Part shown: positions 44,301-56,068 of the stretch, one piece after another | Layout: each line of letters starts with the position of its first letter | How positions within the stretch are numbered: the first letter of the stretch is position 1 | DNA from: Calycina herbarum | Taxonomy: Eukaryota; Ascomycota; Leotiomycetes; Helotiales; Pezizellaceae | Assembly (NCBI GenBank): GCA_001414485.1 | Contig: LLEY01000068.1 | Span: forward strand, 124,001 to 188,000 | Length of the DNA stretch: 64,000 nucleotides | Reading direction: 5' to 3' | Notes under the pieces: generated by a model | What the model was told of the DNA's origin: nothing | What the model saw: only the letters and a program-made list of their open reading frames with translations | Database searches by the model: none | Made by a program: the position numbers and the translations under genes

Positions 44301-45851
44301 TACTGCATATCTGATATGTTAATGAATCAATGATTGATGATTTCCATCGCATCGTTCATAATGCATGAAGTTATGCCGCCATGTGACGCGAAGAAATGAA
44401 AATCCAAAACTTATTGGCAAAACCCACCAGACGGCAAAGACCCAATCTAAAAGATCAACTTGTAATCTTCCGAAGTAGCTCGATGGAGAAAATCTGAAGG
44501 GGTATCACAGATCAACATCAACAAAGCTCCCCAAGCAACCCAGAGTAGAAACTGGATGAAAATCATCCGTTCTCATCCCCCCACCTAATTAGCGCGCTGT
44601 CATTGTTTCAAGCTGAATTCATCTCACTCTCACCCAAGCGCCTCCCACCTCAATGACGCCCGTTCCTGCATCTTCATCCCATCGCACCCCTCCAAGCAAA
44701 TTAAAAATAAATGAAAACAAATCTATCGTGCGCCGGTGTGCATCACTTTTTTCATCTCCTCTCTCGGAGACACAAGGATCAATTGAGGTTTGGATATGCA
44801 TAAAAGCTCCAAGCGTAACGCTTTTCACAGGGGTATTAGTGTGGCCTTCAGGGTTCTTTGGAGAAATGTGCAGATGCTTGTAGCAGATCATGCGGCAACG
44901 TTGGAAGGGCTGAAACGCACAAGGGATTGGGATGGCCGTGTTTGAGAAACCGAGCGCTCGGTGGTTCGTGTGCAGGAACGAGGGAGTTGTCTGAGACAAT
45001 TGTGTGATGTGATGCAAGAGCTGGCAAGGGAGGGGAGATGGAAAATCACCGAAACGATGGGATGGGGAAAGTGGATGAGATGAAGGAATGGGTCGAAATG
45101 GCGGTGAAAAGAGTGCGGACTTTCCTTTATTTTGGGCGAGGAAAATCAATTGATTTCCCGCCGGGTTGATGAGGATCCGAGGATTTCGAAACATTATTTT
45201 CATCAGCTGCATGAGAGAAGCTGATTCGTCAATGGCTCTTGAAACATTTGCTACCCATAAACAAACCGCGGGGTGTGAGGCTCTGAAGAGTCGAACGTGT
45301 GGGGGAGGCTGTGTAAGTGGAGGATTACTTGATTTGGCTTGTTAATAGTTGAGAGTTGGACTTCTTTAAGTGAACGACGAACTTAACTGTGGAGAGCGCC
45401 TGGCTTACCGTTGCTTTTTTCTCTTCAAATCTGACGCCTCGCTTGATTGGGGAATACGAATTGCATAGCTTGAGATGGCAAGCGAGACTCGAGTGTTGAA
45501 CGCGTCTCCAAGCTCTGGGGTTATTTTGCCTTCCTATTGCTTGCTTTATCCACCCAATGATACAGCAGAGACCACGACTGGCTATTTTAAGTGTATAGCT
45601 TCGCGTAAGAGATTATATATTGTGCTTTCCGGGGATCTTACTCGAGACTCAGTGTCACGGTCCTTACTATTAGTATCCCCATTAGAACCTGATTTTCGGA
45701 CTTTACAGGAAAACCAGTCGATTCTTCGATATTATAGATGGGAGCATCCTTTTGGAGTTTCAAAGAGGACTCGCCTAAGAGGAGCAAGCAAATACAGTTC
45801 AAGAGTTGAAGTTCATTTCATCTGTTCCATTGATATACAGCCCTCAATCAC
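41322..45851. other. 4.5-kb gene-poor stretch
   Basis: No gene is well supported. Two short Cys-rich fragments (43654-43692 and 43951-43994) recall parts of a zinc cluster and are described as a finding. Minus-strand 44619-45212 is an ATG-initiated frame of 197 codons with no recognised domain, and plus-strand 45475-45957 one of 160 codons. Either could be chance. Confidence 0.4.
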
Positions 45852-46924
45852 TTACCAAGACCAAGAACCCTTTGTAGGCTGTGATGGTTCAATTAGTCCC
45901 CATTCCTGGCAAGGTCCTTCGTTGTCCATTAGAAAGTATCTCTTCAGCTCCCGGTAACTTTCCACAACTCCGGAACCCGCCATTGAAGGCTCGTCTGGAA
46001 AGACCTTTCTTCTATTGGCCTCCTCCTTCCACTTTGGATCAGCCTGTATCAATAGCCTCACCATTCTGCCCAAAGATTTCTCATTGAAAAAGGTCGTACT
46101 GCGCTCTCTTAGCTTTACCCTTCTCCTTGCCTGCTTTTCCTGGGCAATGGACTCAAAATATTCGTTTTCGTCAATCATGGACTTGTCCATAGCCTGCTCC
46201 AAGACCATTATAGGAGTCCATCCCATGAGATCATCGAGTATGTAGGGGTCAGCACCAAATTCCAGAAGCAAGTTCCACATATTTGTGTTCCCATCGCTAA
46301 ATGCGCGGTGCAGAGGTGTCCATCCAATAACCGAGTCTTTAATATCTATCGTCGAGCCACGCTCAAGTAGAATTCTTGCACAAGCCTCGCTAGAGCCTGC
46401 TGCTGTATGAAGGAGTGTCCAACCCAGTAAGTCTTGGTGATCAAGGTCAATGTTTCCTACGGCATCCAGCCATCTCTCGAGGACAACGATAAATCTATTG
46501 TCTGCTGGGCTGAGCATAATACAAGTATGTAGCCCGGTCCAACTACGGTAATCCTCATCCAGGATGAGTTGAGCAAGAGTAAACGGGGCTTCTTGGTGAG
46601 TTGAATCTTCGAAAAATTCCAATATCTCATATTTTTCTGCAATGCCAAAATAAGGCAGTTCTGCCCATTTGCGTCACGCTCCTTGATACTTGCTCCAGCT
46701 AAGAGGAGTCGTTGACATATTTCAATATTTCCCGCCTTTGTTGCAACCGCGAGAGCCGTTTCGCCCATTTCTGTCTTTTGCCCTAAGTTTGCACCGTAAC
46801 TAATGCAAAACTCCAAATGCCATATCCCTCCGAAGTCTGTTTTGGGGAAGCCCAAACTCTTCCCCATTACCCCTCTTGAATACCCCTTCATTCGCCTTAC
46901 AACTTCATCAAAACCCCGACACAA
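45852..46924 (-). pseudogene. Ankyrin-repeat protein gene with a frameshift in a homopolymer
   Basis: Ankyrin repeats run through two frames. Upstream frame (to about 46640): ISYGANLGQKTEMGETALAV, AGNIEICQRLLLAGASI. Downstream frame (from about 46640 to stop 45852): DLLGWTLLHTAAGSSEACAR, GWTPLHRAFSDGNTNMWNLL, MGWTPIMVLEQA, then a charged helical tail. The two frames meet at a run of five T on the plus strand (46632-46636). One additional base there would join them, so either the gene is broken by a one-base deletion or the assembly has an error. No ATG is found at the 5' side, so the gene is probably also 5'-truncated or has an unseen first exon. Stand-alone ankyrin proteins like this are usually protein-binding scaffolds. 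Confidence 0.65.
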
Positions 46925-49900
46925 ATATAGGCGAATTAGGTGAGAGTAATGTTCTACTTTGAAATTTACTTAAGCGATATAACTCGTTTGTTCTATATTT
47001 TTATGTCGGCCTTAGACTGCACAGGAAGTTTTTCGGAGAGCAACCCCTTCCAGACCTACTATTTATATGTGCCAGACCATCCAACGAAAAGCTCTCAACT
47101 ACTACAATTGCACGTTAGAAACAGCGTAACGAAGCACGTCCCTCGATAACCCCAAAAAAGAGAGGGTGGAGTTCGAAACCATGTTCAAATTCGAAGAGAT
47201 AGCATGATAGCAGCGAACTAGTTTAAGATTGAAGGAGAAAGTAGCAAATTAGAACCCCAGAAGTTGGGCATTGAAATCCTCATTTACTGTCGACAACGCA
47301 TCTACCTTCGAATATCATCTTTCCACATAATGCTTCTCACACTCTTCAGATTACAAAGTGCTACCACCCAATGACTGTATCTCAGTTTCCAAAGAACGTT
47401 TGAAAGAACATATCGGGTTAGAACCCAGAAGATGTAGCAATGAGGATGTCGTCTCTCTTCATATATTCTGTATAAGTATCAAGAAGAAAAAGTATTTCAA
47501 AGCAATCGAGTTTTAAACAAGTTTTAATTCCATTCACCAACTGTATTTATTTTCAAAGCTGGTCGAGATGATTGAACGGTTTTCTTTCACAGCAGCTATG
47601 CTAGATCAAAACCTAATTGATAGAAGCCTAGCTCGAGCTTGCTTCAATAAGCGATCACAGTTTGAAGTTGAATGTTAAGATGTTAGTCAAAGAGTTTTTA
47701 GATGATGGGGAGAAAATTCACTTGCTTAGTTCAACGAGAGTGGCGGGCGAAAGAAGAAATAAAGATAAAACCTTGGAGAGGAAGCATAGCCTCGAGCAAA
47801 ATGACGCGCACAAAGAAGAAACGCAACCACCAATCCGGTGCCCCTTTACACTTGCAGATGACTTAGCCTCATATTTCCATCTGATTAGCAAACTAATCCC
47901 AAGTCAGCCCATTAAACTTCTTCATAGCCCACAGACCTCTGAATTTCTCTCGGAAGGTTCAACATTCAGATGACAACTTATCGTCGAAAACCCAGGGACC
48001 TCCACTTACTTCCTCATCATTTTCTCCCCATACTTCTATACTCCAGGTTGGGGAGGGGAGGATGTTTGGAAATGCGTTCGTAAGTTACGCGTAAGCGTAT
48101 TCTACGTATCTTTGGAGAAAAGAAGTGGCTCCAAGATAATCCGTGTATCCTCCATGAACCCTGGGCCTATAAATCTGGCTTCGCGTCTACCTCAGACCAT
48201 GTACTGCTCTCTTTTGAATAATCAAATCTCGGTTAGCCATCCATGAAACTCATCCAGTCTTTCTGACATTCTGTTTCTAAACACTCAACAGCATGTAAGT
48301 GGTGTTCCTTGAGTCTATTTCTCTGACAGCGATACTTTCTTTTATACAAGAGAAGCCTAGGAGAGATAGTGATTAGAAGAGCTGAGTTTGTTCTGGAAGA
48401 TATGGCGAGGGATATTATATGTCTTCTTTTATATCAGTCAGGTTGAAGTTGAAAGTATCAAAATCAAGGTTGCAGTGGAGAAACTTGAATTCAAAAGCAG
48501 AAGGAAAATTGCAGTGAATGGAAAGAGTTCAACTCCGAAAATAAATCAAAACTATATATTCACACCCCCAGAAGAGAGCTGCTGAATGCACAAGCAAACA
48601 TGGTCTAGACACAGTTTCATATAGAGTACTTAAGCTTTTATATTCCCTTCAAAGCCATCAATTTAACCTTACTTAACCCCAGCCACGCCGTTCAATCTCT
48701 CCACCTCTACAAGGCGTAGTATGTACTGAGTGCCGCGGCTGGCAGCGCTCGGCCCCCTCTCGCGGCACTCAGTACATACTACGCCTTGTAGAGCTGCCCT
48801 TCTATTCTCTTCTGAATCTCCAACATTCAAATACTTACCCCCTGTCGAAACTTCAACTACCAGTTGCGTCTCTTTACAACTTCCCCAAACTAATCCCGAG
48901 AGGAGATAAATCCAGAAACACACAAACCCAAAGATCTAGAACCAGCATATTATGACGCCCCCTCTCTTAGAGCTACTAGAGGAAATCTCCTAGCGAACCC
49001 CAAAAAGGCCAAAAAGAGGTTATTGATTTGTAAACATCCGAGATCCAAGACCTCCTTTTCTAAGCCTGGGAAGACGACGGGACTCGCTTGGTCTCTCGAG
49101 TATATATCTTTTCTGATACGAGAAGGATTGTCTGATTGTGGAGTTCTTTTCGATAAAAGGGGAATGAAGGAGTTCTTTTGTTGTCGTCGAGTAGGAGGGG
49201 GAGGAGCACCTTTGCACTCTAGCTTTAAGCTAGCACCTCGAGAGTTTCAACCAACTACTAACTGCCATATTAAGTTAAGCCACTGCTCGCCCCGTTACTG
49301 CCTCGTCTACTCGAACAGTCGGTGAAATTGCCACTAGTGTCACCAGTAAGAAACTGCAACTGGAACTACCACCACCAACAACTCTAGGTAGGGCCTTGGT
49401 CGTTCCGCAAAGTGGTCAAATCAGCAGGACTCCTATTCGAGTAAGTCATCTCCTACAACGCACTGCAAATCTCCATTCCCTACCCTTTTCCTCTCCGAAT
49501 TTCCAACATTCGGATGATTTATTTACTGTCGGAAATACAACTACCTTCCTTTCCTCACCTCACATCATCAATTCAGGTCCAAAACAAAATTCCATCCCCT
49601 AGTTTCTAACTATAATAATTTGTATCTGAAACGGACGACTAGATCCGTTAAGCATCACGTTCCTGTTAAGGAGCACGACGGTGCTGGATTAGTTGGAGGT
49701 CCGTTTTGGGAAGAGTTAGCTGCCGGAGAAAACAACGGATAGGTGTGTTGAATAGTTAAATAGACGAAACAAAAAAAACAAAAAAAAAACAAAAAAACAA
49801 AAATACTCTTTTGCTAAGTAAGTCTCTAGATCTACTACTGTTGACCTTTTTTGTATACCTAGTTGTTTAGATATTGGAACTTAAGAAAGGAGAAGGATAG

Positions 49901-51050
49901 TAATATTACTTATCAAATTATAGAGTACTTATAGGTTCTTCTAGGTAGTAAAGTAAAGTAAAAGAGTAGTAAACTCTATCTATCTCTATTTATAGACGCT
50001 TTACGTTTCTCACAACTAGGAAGGTATAATAAAAGCAATTTTAACACCTTTCCCAAAGAAGAAAAGAGTGATTAATTAGTGAAGAGACTTATACCGCTAT
50101 TCAACAGTATTAGCGTATATAAAATCCTTATTTATTTATGTAATAAGCCTTTCTAATTAGACATTTAACTCAATTCAGCTCCAAGATAATAAAAATTACT
50201 TCACCTTATCAAACCTACTAAACAACCCAACTTATCCACCTTCCAAAAAATGCCAGAATTAGTATTTAACTTAAGCTCTAAAACCAACCTAACAGCTACA
50301 GTACCAAACAGCGCGCGCCAACCCAGAAATCCTTTACATTGTTCATTACACCGGATATGGAGAGTACCCCGTTTCCAGGGTTAGGACGAGGGTCTTTCTT
50401 TACACTCCCTGGATTAGAATTCGAAATATCCGTTCTGTTCCCAGGTATTCTTTATACAAGCCCTCCATCTCGTGTAGGAAATAAGGAAATCTGGATCTTT
50501 GGATGGAGGTATTTACCGTCGAGAAATCTACCTAGGTCTCTCTGAAGTCTTACTTCTTGTGGAATCCTTGCTAAATGTAAACTATTGAGATCTCGTCGGA
50601 GAGGGTGAAGAGGGTATAGGGAGGAAGAAGAAAGAATAGGAAGATAATAGATCTATCGACATATATACTTCAGAGTCGATGTCCGGGACCTCTAAGTTTT
50701 GGGTGAAAATCATGGACAGAACTATCGTCTCCTTTCATAATTCAAATCGATCCTATGGAGAGAAGGAGCTGATTCCGAGTGGGGTTTATCAATAGACGAA
50801 AGATAAGAATTACGAGGATGCATTTTTATGAATCTTCATGATCCCAGAGAGAAAGCAAAGCTTACAATCCATTCCCTTATTATTCGTGTCCGCCGGTTTG
50901 AGGTTCGTTAAGCAGTTCAAGTCTCAAGACCGAAGACTAAAAGATTCCCCAACCAAGTGGAGCCTCCCACGTGCCTCCTTAGGTTCACGAGTTCTCCCTC
51001 CACCCAATAGCCCTCCACCCGTTCAACCCTTAGCTTCGTCCGAGCATAAT
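46925..51050. other. AT-rich repeat-relic compartment
   Basis: No gene is supported across 4.1 kb. Positions 49800-50330 are particularly A/T-rich, with TA-rich runs and a poly-A tract broken by C (about 49770-49802). Five diverged copies of a motif like TTTACTGTCGGAAA followed by CTACC occur at about 47282, 47965, 48840, 49520 and 50511. A perfect 33-bp inverted repeat is at 48705-48793. This fits mutated transposon remains. Confidence 0.45.
48705..48793. repeat. Perfect 33-bp inverted repeat with 23-bp spacer
   Basis: Arms 48705-48737 and 48761-48793 are exact reverse complements (the left arm begins CTCTACAAGGCG and ends GAGTGCCGCG). The spacer is GC-rich. The arms have far higher GC than the surrounding AT-rich sequence, and no mismatch has accumulated, so it is young or maintained. 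Confidence 0.9.
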
Positions 51051-52464
51051 TCAATATCCCCCCTCGTCATTCCAATACTCCATCCCATGCCAAACCTCCG
51101 GTCCCGTAGCATAAAACTCCCACCCAAACTGCCATTTAAAATACTGCATCAGATGACTAGCAAGCTTAACATGGCCTACATCAGTGGGATGCCATTGCGG
51201 CGCGATATCGTTATGCTGCAATATCCCCGTGGTATTGAAGTAATACACAAATGGCTCGCTCGCTTTATTTGACGTATAGGTGGAGTTGGAGGTGTGGTTG
51301 TAGAGAATTGGGTTGGAAAGGTAGGTGGGACTGTTGAAATATGTGTGGAGAGATTGGATTTCATCATACCAAGCGCCGGATTGGGCGTAAGAGTTTCCCG
51401 TGGCGTAGAAGCCATTCCAGAGGGACTATTGGGATGTGTTAGTCCACTCGCCCAAAACAACTAGAAAATTGAGAATTGGACTTACAATCGAAACAATCTT
51501 CGCCTCCGGCCAAACAGCATGAACACCCATAATCAACAACCTATACGCCTCCAGATACTCCTCCCTCCCCACCCCATTATGCGCATTAGCATCATTAGTC
51601 CCCAAATTAATCACCACCACATCCGCCCCCTTCTTTTTCGAGAAATCCCAGAGCTCGGGGTTATCGCCATATATTTGTTGGGCACGCCAGGAAACATCGC
51701 TAGTATAAAACCACTGATGGAACATCCCCCTAGGATTCCCCCAACACTCTTTATCATAGGCGCAAATCCCTGGGTACGCGGTGATGGAATACTCTGTGTC
51801 TCCCAATCCCGCAGCGAGTCCGTATGCGTAACTTGACAATCCTTCAAGGGTAGCAAAATCACCCGAAGAGAGGGAGTCCCCGATAATCTCGATACTCCTT
51901 CCATAATCGGGGAGTTTTATCAGGGTGGAATTTGGGGAGAGATGGATGGAAGAGATTTGCACGCCGTATGCCCAGTTTGTTACTCGTAATTCGAAGGTTT
52001 GAGGGGAGATGGGGGTGGTTTGATCGATTCCTGGTGTTGATGGAGAAATGAGAAGATGGGTCGCTGAAGCTGTTATGTTGGTGAACTGCCAGTCTTGGCC
52101 GGAGAGTCGGTGGGCTATTAGGACGCCATTTGAGGTGAGGGGACCGAAGGTTATTGCTACTTGGTTTCCTGTGAAGCCGAATTTGAGACCGGGTGCTCTG
52201 GGAAGAATTAGTTCTTGTTGTAGTGGATCGGAGGAGAGAGAGGGAAAAAATGACATACGACCACCAACTGATGTATTTTGAATCCCAGCGCCCTTTGTAG
52301 GATAGTTCTGTGGAGTTTGGGGGGAGGGATTGAAATTGATATGTTGATGCATCAATTAGGGTGTTTGGGTAGTTTGTTTCTCGGACTTGTCCATTTTGGA
52401 GGATTGTGGAAGATGTTAAGGAGAGGAAGCTTAAGAAAAGGAAAGTAGCCTCTTTGAAAAACAT
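51051..52464 (-). CDS. Secreted SGNH/GDSL esterase, carbohydrate-esterase family 2-like
   Basis: Three exons, 52259-52464, 51486-52197 and 51051-51425, give 430 residues. A signal peptide covers about residues 1-20 (ATFLFLSFLSLTSS). Residues ~30-165 look like the N-terminal beta-sandwich found before the catalytic domain in CE2-type esterases (YKGRWD, TFELRVTNWAYGVQI). The SGNH domain has block I IIGDSLSSG with nucleophile Ser177, an NLGTNDANA block (Asn of the oxyanion hole) and the C-terminal APQWHPTDVGH with the catalytic His. It probably deacetylates plant cell-wall polysaccharides outside the cell. Two residues before the His, where many SGNH enzymes have Asp, there is Gln, so it may use a Ser-His dyad. 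Confidence 0.85.
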
Positions 52465-54591
52465 TATGACTGAAAATATATACAGAAGGGAATTGACAGC
52501 AAAAGGAAAACTTCATAGTCCCGGATCGCAAACTCCCATCTCTTAAATACCTTTTAAGAAATTACAAAATGCTACTAGCATCGGAAAAGTATAAAATCAT
52601 TCTCGATGAGGCTATCGAGGTACAGAGGTACATCCGAGACGAACCATCAGGCGAGACTGCCGGTCCAATGGGAACTCCATCCCAATCTTGGGATCATGGC
52701 GGGGTAAATTGTCTCTGGACTTGGAGGGGGGTACCTGCGGGGAGGGTGGTGGATCGGTCCTATTGCCCCAACCGAGTGATTATCCGCCATTCAGAAGAAG
52801 CAATGAGGAAAGAGCAAGCCTTACATGGTCAGAATGAGCGGATGATCATATCTTGACGGTCATATAGAATCCTCGTGGGGGGCAGGGACGGATAGCGAAG
52901 GAGAGACGGGAAACTCCTGGTTTAAGGCGTTGAGGAGAGACATGTTGGGTGCTTGGTCATGATAACGTTAGAGCCGAGTTGATAACATTCGTACGACGAA
53001 AAAGCAGGAATATCCGGGTCCTGGCTTCGTGGGCAAGGATTATGAAGGGGATCACTTGCGACAATGCAATCTATATATTGCCGGTATCGATAAGAATGAA
53101 AGAGGGGTTGCGAGCTGATGTTTGTGAAGCTATTACGGAAGCACATGCTCCGCATAGAGGACCGTACCTAGGTTGAGGGAAGTAGCGAGGTAGGAGGCAC
53201 CCTCTGATTCTGATTGTTGGATGGAGGGCTCTGGGCAAGCATATGCTACCCTACCCGATTCCTTGTGACGTCGTGATGTGATTTTGCGTTATCGCGAGAG
53301 TGGAATCCCAATCACCAGGATGACCGGACGAGGGTTGAGAGTAGCCATTGCTTTTGGTCTCTCTGCTTGACGGCTTTGATAGGTTGAGTGACTGAGGGAC
53401 TGACGTCGTTGAGGGCATCCCGAGCTCAAGCTCTCCCCATTAAATCTTCCCCAGATTTATGCGATGATCATCTCCCGTCGTCGGGTCCGATTATGCTAGA
53501 ATTATACAGAGGATGACAGAGTTGTGCACAGAGGCTCAGAATTGTGCATTGCGGTACTATCCCCCTTAACTGTCTGTAGACGCACAGACATTTTCACAGC
53601 CAAACTACCCTTGCACATGACAGGCAGTTAAGGGGGGGGGGATAGTACTTTTAGCGCTCTGCAGCCCCCAGATTTCACTGGCGATGCTTTTTGTCCCCCA
53701 AGAGTCCCAAGGGAGATTTGGGGCAGGGTTTGACGTGCCAGCAGAACGACGAGTCCCGACGAAGTCCCAACGAGTCCAAAGCGACAGCGTCTATCCAGCC
53801 AGTGAGTGAGAGAGATTGGCCGCCGAAACAGCAGAAGAGAAGCAGTGCAGAAACTGCAGAACATCAGTGCATACAGCATACATATACATCAAGCAGGCAG
53901 GACAAGACCGTTGATCAAAATGGATGAGCGTCTTCTTCCAATCTACACACCACCATCGTACTTTCGCCTTTCGTAAATAGAAGCAGCTGAATGCCCTCAT
54001 CACATAATTATCACATCCCGACCTTCCTAAAGCGCCGACACAACCCACTACAACAGGATCATCCCAGCAAAACCGACCTCAACCACACAACCACACCGCC
54101 CACGAAACGACGAGCCGCCTCTCTAGCTCTATCTCTCCTCTCAGCTGACATTCGTCCCCAACCCTCTTTTGCTAAAAACAAAATAAAAATAGCGCTGATA
54201 CTCGAGTACAATTGGTACTATTACATACAGTATTTGTGGTCTGTGGTACCCCAAAACCCAAACCAAACTTCGGCTTGGACCGCATTATCCTTACCCGTTG
54301 CCGTTACCGACTCTCTCTCGCACCTGCACCTGCACCGGCCTGCTCCCGAGACCCCCAAGTCCTTTTCTCCCTTCCCTTCCCTTCCTCTCTCCTCTTCTCC
54401 AACACCAACATCCTATCCGGGGGGAGCTCTTGCTATGATCCATCTCCCATCTCAATTACCATGAAGCGTACACCACCTTCACAGTTCTCTGTGAGGGTGT
54501 CGTTGCCTTTGTCTATCACCACGAAGACATTGATCGAGAATCTGCCACACCGATACGCCCATCCAAAAGTACAAGAATACCCACCACCACC
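52465..54591. other. Intergenic stretch with a short hairpin repeat
   Basis: It contains the promoter of the esterase gene and a long upstream region of the CNL1-like gene. A terminal-inverted-repeat-like hairpin is at 53554-53648. From about 54300 the sequence is C/T/A-rich, as in a leader. No gene is supported. Confidence 0.4.
53554..53648. repeat. Short inverted-repeat unit with a ten-G run
   Basis: Left arm 53554-53576 (GTACTATCCCCCTTAACTG) and right arm 53621-53648 (its complement, with the C/G run grown from five to ten bases) enclose ~45 bp. An inner 7-bp hairpin TGTCTGT...ACAGACA lies at 53571-53590. It looks like a very small foldback or MITE fragment; no clear target duplication is seen. 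Confidence 0.65.
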
Positions 54592-55119
54592 ATGGCATCG
54601 CCAGCCAATTCCGTCCCCGATACCCAACTCGGCTTGACCAACGACGAGATTGCCCTTCTGCGCCATCACCAACAACAAGCAGCCGCTGCGAACTCGTCCT
54701 CCTCTCGAGCAGCATCTCGCGCTTCCTCCCAAGGACTCCTCCTCCTCGATGGCTCTTCCCTCGCAGCCCTCGGCCGCCATTTCGATCGCCTCATGCAGCA
54801 AATTCAAGCTCGAATGGAATACCTCTCAGATCAGTCGGCGCAAGTGGCTCAACAGCAATATGATAGAGCTGGGAATGCGATTGCCATGGCAGATGCCGAG
54901 ATAGCTCGATTCCATGAGATTCTTAGACAGATTGACGAGCTGGAGCTGGATTTCGACCGGATACGACACATCAGGGATATTGTGCGATCTTTTAGGTCGA
55001 GGGTGGAGGAGATGGATCAACAATTAGAGCAGAGTGGTTCAAGCAGTCGACACCGACATCGGCATCATGGGGAGAGCTCTGGAAGCTCGAGTAGGAGACA
55101 TCATCACCATAGGAGATAA
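54592..55119 (+). CDS. CNL1: Coiled-coil protein, BLOC-1 subunit CNL1-like
   Basis: A single exon of 175 residues. The N-terminus has LGLTNDEIALLRHHQQQ, then a serine/alanine-rich linker. Residues ~58-145 form a continuous amphipathic coiled coil (LGRHFDRLMQQIQARMEYLS; YDRAGNAIAMADAEIARFHE; ILRQIDELELDFDRIRHIRD). The last ~30 residues are Ser/His/Arg-rich. This pattern matches the filamentous-fungal proteins grouped with yeast Cnl1, a subunit of the BLOC-1 complex acting on endosomes. The ATG at 54592 sits in a good context after CCACCACC. The family call rests on remembered pattern, so another small coiled-coil scaffold is possible. Confidence 0.65.
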   Translation: MASPANSVPDTQLGLTNDEIALLRHHQQQAAAANSSSSRAASRASSQGLLLLDGSSLAALGRHFDRLMQQIQARMEYLSDQSAQVAQQQYDRAGNAIAMADAEIARFHEILRQIDELELDFDRIRHIRDIVRSFRSRVEEMDQQLEQSGSSSRHRHRHHGESSGSSSRRHHHHRR

Positions 55120-56068
55120 TTGGGAGGATGGACGATGAAAAAGGAGGGATACAGAATAATGGCTACACAGCCAAGAAAAATTGCTGCTGCTGTTGCGGAA
55201 TTTGTTGAGATCCATGAAGAGGAGACTGGATGTGCAGGAGTAAGAATAACAGGCCTCGCGGCTGGAAGATGGAATAGCCTCACGGCTCACGATTTTTGGC
55301 GTTTTTTATCTTTGATTTTGGGTTGCTGTCTATTATTTTTTAATACCCACAAAAGTTCTTTTGTAATTGTTGGTGGATGGGGGGCTGTAAGATTGGGAGG
55401 GATTTTTTTAATTTATGTTTGAGCGATACCTTTTTTCTCCGTCTCAATTGGCTTCGATACAGAGTCTTTTATATGGTTATTTAGCTGTTCCAGTCAGCAG
55501 ATATCTCTAGAGACGTTAATAGCTTTCAAATAAAATGTTTATTTGTGTTTTGCGCTCAGTATATCATTTAACCTAAATTTATGAGAACTTAATAGAACAT
55601 GTCTCAGATCATGTACTTGGCTGGAACTTGAAGATGTGGTTTCCCCCAGGTATGGTAACATCAACGAGCCAACAGCAATGGAAATAGTTATGGTGATATC
55701 AATAGTCATCAGAAATGAGAAGTACCTCATAGATAAATCTCTATCATATGGAACTAGACAGGCCAATCTAGAATCTACCAATATTAATTCACCTCTGAGG
55801 CGTTTCCTCCTATTTTATTTATGTCAAGCAGAGATCATCCTCGTTAGTCTGTTTTTCGAAAAAATAAAACCCTACCACTTAATCTTCTTCTCACATTGAA
55901 CACTGAAGATAATTCGTGGGTTTTACGACGAGGCTGAATAAGGCTGAAGGGAGATCTCCGGCAGTGGAAAGCCACCTCGGAATAACTTTACTCCCCGCAT
56001 ATCCAAAGTCGTATCTTCAACGAGGCTCAAGACCTTAGCTCTCACAACACACTCAATACATCGTCGCC
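55120..56068. other. Intergenic stretch upstream of SPP1
   Basis: 950 bp, AT-rich in the middle (55400-55900). It should contain the CNL1 3' UTR and the SPP1 promoter. Nothing else is seen. Confidence 0.4.

Noticed and set aside
44619..45212. Minus-strand open frame of 197 codons
   Set aside because: It has an ATG but many Pro/His/Phe/Ser residues without recognisable secondary-structure pattern or family. I kept it only as a note in the intergenic entry.
45475..45957. Plus-strand frame of 160 codons overlapping the end of the ankyrin gene on the other strand
   Set aside because: No domain, and its last third is antisense to recognisable ankyrin coding sequence.
54479..54807. Minus-strand frames antisense to the CNL1-like gene
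   Set aside because: They mirror the biased codon use of the plus-strand coiled-coil gene and have no independent support.
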